From assembly GCA_034620365.1 (NCBI GenBank), contig JAQGEQ010000071.1, forward strand, positions 5,642,001-5,706,000: a DNA stretch of 64,000 nt, written 5' to 3'. Origin of the DNA: Pegea sp. RAD2-039 (lineage: Eukaryota; Chordata; Thaliacea; Salpida; Salpidae). The notes under the pieces were generated by a model, which did no database searches, was not told where the DNA came from, and saw nothing but the letters and a program-made list of their open reading frames with translations. The translations under genes were made by a program, and so were the position numbers. Shown here piece by piece: positions 38,823 through 51,800 of the stretch (positions are counted from its first letter, which is position 1; every line of letters starts with the position of its first letter).

Positions 38823-41628
38823 CTCGGAAATATTTTAAATAACTTTTTCTCCGCTATTTGGCTCACAGAGCAGTATGATTTTGGCAGCCACATGTTATTA
38901 AGAATAATTTTATAGAAAACAATTTCTATTAAAAAGGAAATAAAGCACTATAACAAGTAACCACAACTTAAAATTATTTCAAACAGTATGTAGCATTACT
39001 CTAATTAAGTAGTGTTTAAATTTTTTTGAATTTGTGTAATATATTTTTAGGAAATTTTTAATGATGCAGTAATTTTATTTTCGCAATAATATTTTTATTT
39101 TGATATTTTAATAATAAAATCCTTTAATAGTTAGTTAATTAGAAAGAAAAACTAAGAATCAGATTATTACATAAATTATGAAACTTTAATCATACTTATA
39201 AATTTTTTAATAAAAATCTAAGTTTTCAACTTTAATTTTGAGAAATATGAAATTAATTTCTGTTGCATCGTTGTAATAAAAGATAATTCCAAAATAAACC
39301 CGTTTAGTTGATAATATTACAAACTTCACGTTTACATATCGATGCATCATATAATTTCATGAACAGTTTGAAGTTTAACTGTGAGTTTATAACCAAGGAA
39401 AATATTTTAAGAATGAGAATAAGTTGAAATTGTCAAAATTATTCCACAAAAATTCAATGATAATTAAGGAAAAAAATAATTGAATTTAAATTATAAGATT
39501 TAGTTGTAGATTTTGAAATATTTTCAAAGGAATGTTTTGAGTCAGACATGGAGAGGTAGAGTTCAAATTTTATGATTAGAGCTGTCGATCTTATCATAGT
39601 TTTTAGTCATGGTAGTCACAGAGTGATTTGATGTCAAAATTTTATCTAAATAAAAAGATTCTATTTTTAAGTGACAGTTTCTATGCGTTGTCATTTTGTT
39701 TGAAATTACTTTTTGTCTATATATATAGTCGATATTCCATTTACAGATCAGAAAACCAACTTATTTTAATTACAGATGTTTTCTAAGACTAAGAAATTAA
39801 TATAACAAGCTTCATTACATGTGTAATAGCGTATACTATGTTGCAAAGGTTATGTAATTCCATATCTTACAGTTAATGCGTCATTTCTGACTTAGTGATT
39901 TAGATTTAGTCAAAATACGAGCTAAAGTTGGTAGTTTACTTATGTGTGAAATTCTGCATGAAACAAGCGAGTCATTAGTACCTTCAAGCACCAAGCACAA
40001 GATTTGTTTGTAAGCTGTTAACCATTATAAGATTTTTTATAGCTTTATTGGCAGAAAGGTTGTTAGATTGACTCAAATATTTCTATCAAAGTCTTATTTG
40101 AGTATTATAGGTATATTAATCTTATATTATTGAATGCAATCAAAAACAATTAAGTATGTTTAGAGTTAATTCAATTTTTTCATTACAATTTAATCTAATA
40201 TTGTTTATGTTTTGTAATTTCTTGTTTTTCATCTTGAAATAAAATTGGATATATTTTACTAAAATTGTTTTATATTTTTGTTTTTAATTTATTATTGATT
40301 CGTTTAAGTTTATATATTTAGTTATACATGAAAACTATACAAAAATATACTTATTTAGAGTATAAATTAGAATTTAATTTTATAGAAAATTATTTTCTAA
40401 ACAGTTTTTATTCAGTTTTTATTTGTTTTGTTACAAATTCTTTTTCAAGTATATGTTGCCTGAATACTTTTGTAACATTGGTAAAAAATTGATTTTAATA
40501 ATAACCACGTTCAAAATATTTTAATGCTATTTTCCAGTTTGACAGAAAACGTGAATTTTGAAATAAAAATTACACCAAATACAAAATATTTTATTTATTT
40601 TGCATAATATTCATTTTTTGTTAAATCATGTTGGAAATAGTTTAAAAGTAAAAACTATTAAACACATAAATTCGGTATTTTAATATTTCCAATTCTTTAT
40701 GCCACATAATATTTTGATATTTATATAAGCAATACATTTGCACTTTTCTTATTTAAAGGTTAATATCATTCAGTTTAAAGTTTTTAATTAATAATTAATT
40801 TGAACCCACTAGCACAAAAAACTGTTAATAAAAATATTTTTGTCTCACCAACGATTATGTGTATTTAATAAAGTATTATTAAAATACAAAATTGTCATGG
40901 GTTCACATCGGATGTTGTTATATGAGAAAAAATATTTTATTTAGTCTTCAAGCATAATGTGAAATTGTAAGACGCCAAAATATATTCTTGAAACTAAAAC
41001 TATATCTCAAGATTTTGTTTATTTTATGGAAAGTTGTAAAACAGAAAAGTTTTGACATCTTTTATTTTCATCTTTAATATATTTAAATCGATACTATACG
41101 ACTTGTGACAAAAAAAAAAGGTTTTAAAATGAAGTTTAAAGCAAAATTAAACTCTTTGAATTATTAACAACTATTAAAGTAAAGATATATGATATACCAA
41201 CTAATTTCTATATTCTGTAAAACTGTGTTTATATTTACATATAGTAAGCTTTTTAAAACACAATTTTTCAATTAGATCAAAATAGTTTTTAGTAAACTAA
41301 AAAAACATTCTATTGATTGATTTTCTTTATATAGATCTCTAAAATTTATATTTTTTTGTATATCGTCAATAAATAAGCAACTAATTTTTTTAGTAGATTT
41401 TTATTTAGAAAAATATTTTAAAAAAACGTTCAAATATTTACAGAATAAATTTTCCGATAAAATATTATTGGAATTAATTTATTTCTAACATTGATACTAA
41501 TAAATATTTTTAAAGATAATCTATAGGATTTTTTCTTTAAGTGCAACTTTAAAGTTTAGGTTAATCTGCTTTTTATGAGTCTTACTACAGAGATCGAATC
41601 ATAGAGTTTTATTCTACCTGATTTACAG
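38468..41628. other. AT-rich spacer between C and D
   Basis: The inverted-duplication homology ends at about 38822. The rest is AT-rich with no exon-like stretch that I could support on either strand; in particular, no receptor exon 4 is seen. Confidence 0.5.
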
Positions 41629-44600
41629 ATGATTTGCAAGTACTTTTGGATATTATTTTTCTTCTTCTGTGGGGCTCAGCTTAAAGGTATTTCTGAAGAT
41701 TCTACAAATAAATCGTCAAAATTTCAAAAAGTATTTCGTTTAGTTCACTAATTAGTTGGTCACATGTTTCTAACAAGCTTTGCAGCTTACAAAATTGAGT
41801 TGTTTACAATCAGCTTCAAAATACTTTTTTGTTTTTGTTTCTAATTTAAATAAAAATCTTATAAGGAAGCCAACTGAACCGCTTAATCAATTAATTGCTA
41901 ATTCAACTATTTAATTTGTTGCAAATATAGAATATCTAAAAGCTGAGAAAACTGTAGTAGGATTTACTGACAAAATTAGCTGTCAAAAATTTTCTAAAAC
42001 ATTTTCTTTTACTTTAAAACTAATTTGACACTAAAAATAAGCTTATATATTTAGTATAAACAGATGTAAACACTAGTTTTCGTTTTATATGTTTCGGCTG
42101 GAGATATTTTTTTCTTAATTTTGATTTGAAGAACCTTTATATCTTTGTAAAACATTAATAACAGAATGATGAATCCCAGCATATGTAGAAAGAGAACTAT
42201 TTTGTAAGCCACGACTCATAGTCAAAACGTCTAATGTAGAGTACAATAATTGATTAATTCTGATAATTAGTAAAGTTAACAGTGAAAGATTGCTTCTTGA
42301 AAGAAACCTAGTTTACAATATATTATAAGCAGCTGTATTTGTAAGCTTTCTGAGATAGTAGTTCAAGTCACTAAGTAACTAAATTTTTAATTATAAAAGA
42401 AGTATTGACCAGTATTACACGTCATAAACTAAACACTAATTTTTTGACATTAAATTAAAGAAGTATTGACCTAAACCTAGTTATGAACACTTGAAAGTTT
42501 TAAAGTGTCTAGAAACGATTACTTAAATAGAATTAAAAATATTTTTGTCATTATAATAGAAAATAATAATAACAAAGTAAATTATGTGCTTATTATTAAA
42601 ATATAGGTTAATATTAAATGACATAATTTTATAAATTGTGTAGTTATCAGGGCTTTGTAATTTAATAACTTACTTTGATTCTAATTTTAGAAAAATTTCG
42701 ATTTTAAACCAGATAATTTGAATCTAATTTGAAAAAGTTGCTTATAATTATTACACTAAAATTATATTCAATTCTGAACTTTTAAAACTAAATTTTCCTC
42801 TTTACTAATTTAAGCTTGAAAGCTAATTAAAAATGTCACAAGAGAATGAAAAATGAATATTTTTTGACAACTTAACTGTTAAACAGAACTCAGATGCACT
42901 ACAAGCGGACATCTGTGTATTGCTGAGAATCAAACAAACATGAACCCTTGTGCAACTAAAGCTGCTCACGATTTTCAGTGTTTTCAAAATGAGTTTATCT
43001 CTGGTATTTGTGACTACTGCCCAGGTTTATTTTCAAGACATGTTTTATACTCTTTTAAAATCTTAAGATTTGAAAAATTCTTTCGTAGAAACCCACCTTC
43101 CTCCTACACAAGGACCTTCAAACAAGGAAGGACTTTTCCCCTGTCGAAAAGAAGATGGGTATCATTTATGTCATGGAAATAAAAGCGATAATTGTGTGAG
43201 AAGATCGACTCTCAACTCACTTTTACATTTAACCCAACCGTGTAAATTGATTGATGAAAAAATAGAGTTTGTAGATATAAACTGTACAGATGATGAAATC
43301 ACTTGCAGGACACACAAGTGAGTATTGATTAGTTAGATGAAGATTAAATTCGTATAAAATTAAAAAAATGGAATATATAAAAAGTTCTATTATGTAACAT
43401 GATGGAAAACGCTTTAATGATTATTTAGGCGATGTATCAACCGTTATGAGCTGGGAACTGAATTCGGTTGTGAGTTTGACGCTGTTAACGTTTTTATTAA
43501 ATGTCATCAAGATGAATTTCAATGTAAATCAAGTAAACGCTGTATACCGCGGCGTTGGGTCCGCGATGGTAACGCTGATTGCTTGCTATCAAAGGTGAGA
43601 TTTTGATGTTTGTATGATAACGTTTTAAAGATTTATTGAGAGGTTAATCAACTTTTTAAGTTTGAATATCTGAAATATTTCCCAAACCTTTTATTAAGAA
43701 CAATATGAATGTTTTTTAAGTTGTTTAAGTTTCAATCGATTAAGAATTCAAAATAAATACAGAAAAAATGCTTTGAAAATAGAATAAAAAATGTAATCAT
43801 CTAAAATCAGATTATAATTTTCATTCATTTTGATGTAAAAGTTCAAAGCCTGAAATACAAAAATTTATAATTTTTGAAAAAAAGATTTCAAGAAAATGTT
43901 CCTCAATTTTTAGAAACCTTTGAATGATACAAGTGATGAAGATGAACCTTTAGAATCTTGTGATTCAACAACAGAGTTTCGTTGCCATGACAAGACACTT
44001 CGTTGCATACCACGTGATATGGTGATGAATGGAATGAAAGATTGTTTAAATGGAAGTGATGAAGAACAAGCTTTAGATTGTAATGATCAAAATGAGTTCA
44101 GATGTTCGGTAAATGGTCGATGTATACCAAGATATCGTGTAAATGATGGATTTGCTGACTGTATCAACGCTACTGATGAAAATCTTCCCCATTTCGACTG
44201 TAATCTTCACAAAGAGTTTGAATGTGTTGGAGAACACAGATGCATACCAAGATCGTGGGTGGGTAATTCCCTTTTCGATTGTAAATCGGGAATAGATGAG
44301 GAAGAACAATTGAGCAATTGTACAGAAGATGAATTTGCTTGTGAAGATGGTTCTCGATGTCTTCCTCGAAAGTATCTTTGTGATGGAGTAAAGAATTGTG
44401 CAGATTGTAGCGACGAAATCGAACTTTGTGATGAACCTCGACGCTTCAGATGTAGCAACGATACTTCTGTTTGTATTCCTTGGGCTTATACATGTGATGG
44501 TCCAAAGGACTGCACAGATGGATCTGATGAACGAACTAATGAGCTTTCTGGGTTCAAATGTTCCTCAGACCACTTTAATCAGTGTTATCGACCTCAATTT

Positions 44601-46682
44601 ATGCTTCAAGATAATAATCATTACTTGAAATCATGTCCTGATCATAGTGATTGGTGTTTTGAAGGCGATCAACTGGTTAATTGCTCTAGATGCTTGGATA
44701 AATCACGAATAATTTCAAAATCACAAATTTGTGATGGACTAGTTGACTGTCCTGACCTTTCAGATGAATGCACATGTGCAGAAGCTACAAACGTAGAACC
44801 TCTCTGTGTCTTGCTTCTATCAATGGATCAGAAACTACATCAACTCTTCCCTCTGGTTTGCGATGGAAAATCTGATTTGAAAGATGGTTTAGATGAAGAG
44901 TTCTGTTTTCAGAAAACTGAATCCATCATCAACACAGAAACTTGCAAAAGTCAGCATTCAGATTTCAATCTTAGTTTAAAAATAGGAGCAAGACAAATGA
45001 CTCGATGTGACCACGTGATTGACTGCCCACTTCGCGAAGATGAATGTGAATCTAATTGTACTGGAAATGAAGATCTTTGTTTCAACTTCAGTAAGATCTA
45101 TTGTTGGATTGATGGAATGTATCAGTCGGTTAGACAAGCTCATGTATGTGACGGAATCGTTCATTGTGAGGATGGGAGTGATGAGAGTAATTGCTCTTCA
45201 AATCCTGAATCTTGTTTTGGTCGTAAGCTTCATTATGATCAGTTTTCTCTGAAAAAAGTTCGAATTGAAAATCCGGCGCAATGTGATTTTGTTACTGATT
45301 GTAATGACTCCTCTGATGAGCTCAATTGTAATGAGACACATTTTTATTGTCAGGGAGGAACTCCTTTGTATATCCGGAAAGATAAAGTTCTTGATTTCAC
45401 GGTCGATTGTGACGATGCTTCTGATGAGTGTTCAGTTCAAATTAAAAGATTTCAAAATCGCGCTTTCGCGTCAGAAACCGAATTGCTGAACTCAAAATTT
45501 TTCAGAATATTTATTTGGATTACTGGTGGCGTTTCCATAATTGGAAATATTTGTGTGTTTATCATCACTGTCAAAAAGCTGTTTAAATTGAAAGAAAAAA
45601 ACTCAATCCCATATTGCAATCGTTTACTGATCTTACACTTGAGTATAGCTGATCTTTTAATGGGAGTTTCTCTTTACATCCTTGCTTTTAAATCCCTCAA
45701 TTACTCAGGGAATTATTGTCGTAACGATATTACTTGGCGTGGTAGTCTTACATGTAACCTAATTGGATTTTTCACTGTCCTTTCCTCTCAAGCCTCACTT
45801 AACATTCTAATAGTTTTAACAGGAGCAAGACTGATGGTTGTTGTTAAAAGCTGTCATTCAGGAGTCATCAAAATGCGTGTTTGTTGGCTTTTGATTCTCG
45901 TCTCTTGGGGATTAGCTTTTATTTTTGCTGTCGTTCCTTTACTCCATAACAGTCTTTCAACAAATCAAATCTTTTTAAGATCTAATCCATTTTTTAATAA
46001 GACCTCCCTTGTCACTGAACAACAGATGATCCGATATATGACAAGAACAAATCAATTTGGTAACATTAGTGAAGAAAAAACGTTTTTATCCAATTGGTAT
46101 TTTCTTACTGACCAGTCTAAATCTCTTTTTCCTTTTAGATCTGTATCAATAATAAGCTACTTAGGGTATTACAGCAACAACAGTGTATGTCTTCCAGACT
46201 ATTACACGTCTGCAGCCCCTAAGAAATATTTTTCTTTTACGGTGATAATGTATAATATTTGCTCTATACTTTTTATCACGATTAGTTATTACACAATTAA
46301 TCAACGCTCGCTTCCATACAAGACCGGATCTCTTCGTAGAAGATTTAGTGATACTTTAAACAGAGAAAAAGCAACTTTAAGACGAAGAGCTGCTTTTTTA
46401 GTTTCTACGAATGTATTTTGTTGGCTTCCTATTTGTTTATGTTCTTTGCTGACTTATGGAGGACTGGAACTTCCTATGGAGATGTACGCTATCACACAAA
46501 TAATTTTACTTCCAATTAATAGCTGTTTAAACCCTATTTTTTATTCTATGCTACCGCAAAGGTTAGTTGGATCAGTTTTAAATTACTTTAAATGCAATGA
46601 TAAAAAGGAAAATCCTAGCAACAGTCCAACACTTACTATTAAAGAAGCATATTTTAGCACAACAGTTTTCAACATGAAATAA
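41629..46682 (+). CDS. Receptor D: LDLa-repeat 7TM receptor
   Basis: Third complete paralogue. Five exons: 41629-41686 (signal peptide MICKYFWILFFFFCGAQ), 42887-43024, 43089-43317, 43429-43594, 43914-46682; 1119 residues, phases 1, 1, 2, 0 as in A and B. Exons 2-4 encode the cysteine-rich head (CTTSGH...CDYCP; TCRTHK; KCIPRRWVRDG region). The last exon encodes about 12 LDLa-like modules and a 7TM domain with NSIPYCNRLL, ADLLMG, LTGARLMVVV (DRY acid absent), CWLPIC and LLPINSCLNPIFYS. It shares the 581-bp block with A and B and, just beyond it, the DGSDERTNELSGFKC segment with A only, and then diverges. The C-terminal tail is somewhat longer. It is convergent with UNC79, 2.2 kb away. Confidence 0.93.
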
Positions 46683-48844
46683 ATATTAAAATCTTGCGCA
46701 TTTGGTTTGTAATTTACTTTTATATATTTAATGATTACAAGTTCATTAAAAAACGTTTTCTACTTCAACCAAACTTTTTTCTACTTTCTGTTTTAGTTTA
46801 TTAAAATGATCGAATATAAATTTAAAAGATGAAATTCGTTTGTGTAAATATTAAATCATGGTATTCTGACCTCTGACCTGACTAATTTTGTAAATTTATT
46901 TATGATACAAACTTCTTTTATTTTCAAAACTTTCTTTTTCGAACTATTGTATTGTCGATTAGTATTTTTTTGTAACAGTTGAAAGTATTATGTGAAGACA
47001 TCTTTGAAACACTCACTGTCAAAATTAAATTATGAACTATTTAAAAAGTTGTTGAATGTTGATTTTTCTAGCATCTGTAGAACCTTAAATTTTTAAAGTT
47101 TCAACAATTAGTTAGATAATAATCAGGTTATACAAAGTTCAATCTGATATATTTTATTAATTTTTTATTAATCAAATATATTTCATAACAAATAAACGGT
47201 TTTAAAACTTTATAAGACTTTGATAAATGATTTTTATTTGAGATTTAGTGTTTTGGAAAATTTAGTTTGGTATTTTAGTTTTATTTATGTGACCTTATTC
47301 GTCACTATCCTGACTAACTCTAAGATGCTCATTTTACTAAAATGCTTCAAAAATTTCGGCTAAAATGTTATTTTTAAATTATTTAAGACTATTTACCAGC
47401 AAATAACTGAGAAGAAAAGTAAAACTCTCTGAACATTTTAAATAGCCAAAAATTTTTTGAATAGAAAAAAAAATATTTTAAACATTGCTACAATAATTGT
47501 GATTTACAACCACTGTAAGTTTTCTCTTAAATATCATTCAGTATTACAACCATACAATTAAAGATTGATGATGCAGTCTTTTTCGTATTCCATTTGTATC
47601 AGTTCAATTAACTAATCGATAGTGAAGTATATTATGATGTAAAACCAATGCATTGATTTAGTTTCATCAAATTTTAAAACTTAAATCTTCCCAACTCAAT
47701 GTAAAAACCTTTCAAAAAAAACTGCTTGACTTGTTAACACATTTACATTATGATAAACCTTAACATACTTTTAATATTCTGTAGAGTCAATTAGGAACTA
47801 TTCTAATATCTAAGGTTGTTAGAAATAGTCTTATCAGCATGGAGAAAAAGTAATTTTTTGAGTTTTGTAATTCATCAGTTTATTAAAGGCATTTATGGAC
47901 CGCAAAAACCCTAGACGAGTAATTTGTAAAACCAAAATTTCATTAACTAGCTTTTTATTTATCTAATAAATTATTATGGGTTTATATTTGACAAAAATCA
48001 AAATGTTATTTTGACAAAATATATTTTAGAAAAGTCTTCTATTATACTTGAAACATTCAGTGGTAGTGTTTGATATATCAACAGCAACAAGGTTGACACT
48101 TTTCAAGAATATATCGTTTAACAGTGAAGTCTTAAGAAGTTCTAGTAGGAAACTATTTTGATTAATAAATATAAATAGATTGAATCGTTTGCAATGTCTG
48201 AATGGAAGTAACTGTATAGTTACTGTAGGAATTAAATAATATCTTAACAAATATAGAAAGTCATCTAAAAATATTTATACAACGAACTGATTTAAATAAT
48301 ATAAATCAATTCTAGTTTGAATATTTAATTAGTTCAATTAGAACATTTTTTGGAAATTCTCAAATTAAATTTTATTAGAATTAACTTGTATGCAAATGAT
48401 GAAGGTTCGTAAGAGACAAAAACTCGATAAACTATATCTAGAGGTTTAATCCCAGATGATTGAAGGCTTTTGCTTTCACAAATACAAATGTATTTAAAGG
48501 ATTAAAGATACTAAAAATTTAATTAATCAAAACTTTGAACTTTTAATTATGATCTGTTATTAAAAGAGTATTTGAACAGATTCTAGTCTGTGTTCGATTC
48601 TGTGTGTGTTAAAAGTATCAAAAAGTTTTTATAAAACAATTTAAATATATAAAATTAAAAAAGAATCATTCTGAAACCTTATAAATACATTTATTTACGA
48701 ATATAACTTTCATTAGTTTGTACATCTCATAAGTTTTTTGCAATAATCTCATATTAATTTACAAAGATCAGTAGATTAGAAAAAGCAATTAAAATATATT
48801 TACAGTTAGTTCTGTTTATTTACAAATCTTGTAATCGTAGAGAT
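46683..48844. other. Convergent spacer between receptor D and UNC79
   Basis: AT-rich with no gene recognised. A minus-strand AATAAA (TTTATT at 48816-48821) 25 bp past the UNC79 stop is a good polyadenylation signal candidate. A 74-codon minus-strand frame at 48026-48250 has no support. Confidence 0.5.
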
Positions 48845-51800
48845 TTAGATAGCACTAAGCCCTTCTCCTTTGTCTATTAATGCCAGTTTGTTCTTCATTT
48901 CATAGATAATTTTGCCAATGTTTTGTATAGACGAAAATTCTGTTTCTACAAAACAAAATTGAATTTCAGGAAATAACTATTCTAGTTTTATTTTAGTTTA
49001 ACTTACAGTTCACTGACAAATAAAATAAACAATTTTTTTTCATATAAAAACTAATAAAGAAAATATTATGAAGTTATTTTTAGACATATGTCAACTTTAC
49101 CTTCTTCGACGGTGTTTAATGTTGTTTCTAAAAGATTATCATTTTCTTGCTGACAACTTTTTAAATCTTTGATAGCAAGCATCGGTTGCCACATTTTATA
49201 CAACTAAAATAACAAAAGTTAGTTTTTACAGTGAACCAAAATTGAAATTTCTTGCAAAATCTACTAAAGTGTTTTCGATTTATAATTTAATTATAAGATC
49301 TTACAAGAAGCAATATTGCAGAATCGTACTGTTGCAGAGTTTTTATCATACTCTCAATATTCCTGCGGACAACTCCAGAAATCTAGAAAACAAAGTTCAA
49401 AATAAGAAATTATTTTTGATGTTTTTGAAAAATATTTTGACTAAAATTGAATTCTTTATCATCAACAAGAAAAAAATCGAAGCTAAACTCAGACAGATAA
49501 ATTTGTATGCTTGAAAATTTATTCTAAATTTGTTGGAGGTTTCAATATTTTAAAAACAACTTTTGAAAGTTGTACAGAAAAAGCTGAAAAGATTTTGGAT
49601 GATATTTTTCATTCAAATCAAATATTTTGTTTTTCAGCTTATTTTTAGTATTTGTTCAAAGTTGAAAATAAAATAGTTTTCAGATAAATATTTCCTTCTC
49701 AATAAAATTAAGATAAAAAATTTTATAACTAAAATACAAATCTACATGATAAATATAAAGTTTCAAATACTACTTCGTCTTTTCCGAGTAACACCAACAA
49801 ACTTGGAGTAATTTTACTCCAAAATTCTAACAAATGAAAAGTCGATTCAGGAATACCATCCGAAAGTTTACAAGATGAATCTATTTGAGATATATAAGGT
49901 TTTGGCTTTGAGAAATGGGTGATTTGTTCACAATAAATTGTCCATAACTGTTATAAAGTAGATTAGTTCAGTCAATATAAAAACTGATTTTTAAATTTTA
50001 CTTGACAAAAAATAGAAGCATAAAACAGAGGAGCCATTGCACTTTCTTCATACTGTAAAAATTGAGATGATTTAATTCTTTCAATTGTTGGGTATTTGTT
50101 TACAAGTCACAATGAATTTACAGAAAACTTCAAACAACAGGAAGCAATAATTAGTTACCTTATTTGTTTCTAAACATTCAGTTAGAACAACTTGGATAAC
50201 ATTTGCAATCGATGAAGTCTGATCAACTGGTAATGGTTTCCAGATTTCTACATCTTCTTCCAAAGAGACTCTTTCTAGAGACGCTAAAAGAATCCAGTTA
50301 AACTTCTTTACAAAATTCAAACTTTCTTGAAACTCCTTAGGCCTGTTAATACAACTAGAAAATTAGTTAAATCATTTAGACTTAATTCATCTAACCCTCT
50401 TTGCAGGTTAGAAGGTCTACTCGATAGTAGAGGGAAGTAAGTGTTTAAATGCTTCTTCTCTTCACTAAATTCGTAAGCAATCATCAAACCAATCGCAATT
50501 TTTAAATCTGAAGCCTCAAAAGGTCGAATGTAGCTGTACTTGTTGCTTAGAGGAAGAGTAAGATTTCTACCAGACTGGTCGCTCTGTCAGAAACAAATAT
50601 TGGTAATCGTTACGAGTTGTCAAGTGTGAATTTATAACAAGATTTTTTTTAACCGAAACCTTAAACAGATTTTATTTACTTTTCTACTTCTAAATGAATT
50701 CTCATTTCCTACAAAGTCTAATAATTCATTTAATTGTATTCGGATCATTTCACAAGCATGACATGAAGCCTGCAAAGAAAGTTGATAATATTTAAAGTAA
50801 CATCGCTAAACTATAATAATGAAAACTCAAACTTTGAAATTTTAAAACTTTAAAAAGCTTAAATGTGAGCATTTTGAACTGTTTTAAATTCAGAATTTAT
50901 TTAATTTAAATTTATCTGTTTCAACAAAACTTTTATATTATTCTATCAGAGTTATCTTTTTTAAAACAAACTAATTTACTAAAATATTTTCTAATAAAAC
51001 TGAAATCTTTTTTAACGATTGTTAGATTTAATTTTTTGCCTTTATTTAAAATAAACTTTTAACAGCTATTATCAAACCATTCTTGAATTTGCTGTGTAAA
51101 AGTATATTGACAAGCAGCCTCCTAGACAACTTCCTATATCTTGAAGGATTAACTAAAACAGAAACTTTACTAAGACTTTTAAAGTATCAGTTTTTTGAAC
51201 AAAATTGTCAAAATTTATCTGCGGTAGACCATTTAAATAAAGCAACAAACCTGAATAATCGAAAGTATGTTATACTCAACCATATAAGAAGCTGTGTTTT
51301 TTAAAGCGGCTACAAGTTTGTTGCTGATAACTCTCATTAATGCAAGCATGTCTCTTTCCTAAAAAATCGTAAAAACTTAATTTATATCAAAAATCTTTTC
51401 CAAATCACCTTGGTGAAGCATTGGTAGGCACTACAACAAAGTTCCTGAAGATTTTGTAACGAAAATCTCTCATTTGTTAAAAGATTTGATAAAATTTTTG
51501 AGTAAGGTTCCAGAAGAATTTGCTAAAGTATAAAATATAAGTTGTTAGAAAAAAGTAATTTCTATCTTTGATTCTACTATAATACAAAATCAGTAAAAGG
51601 ACTCTTATATACATTTGAGTCCGCAACATTGAATTCATTTAAATACAAAAAGTAAATTTAATTTGGTCTTTAACTTGTGGACACCAGTATTTGACCCCAA
51701 AATCGATTCTGACCTTGACTGAAGCAGGGGCCGGGACCTTGAGGGTCAGACTCATTAAGCGGAGAAGTCTATCAAAAGAAGGCTGTAAATAAAATAATTA

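Noticed and set aside
48530-48610. Possible tRNA because of a GTTCGATTC at about 48592
   Set aside because: No matching acceptor stem, D arm or anticodon arm can be placed upstream.
49242-49514. 90-codon plus-strand ORF
   Set aside because: It runs antisense across an UNC79 exon (49305-49382) and its introns, and UNC79 explains the conserved part.
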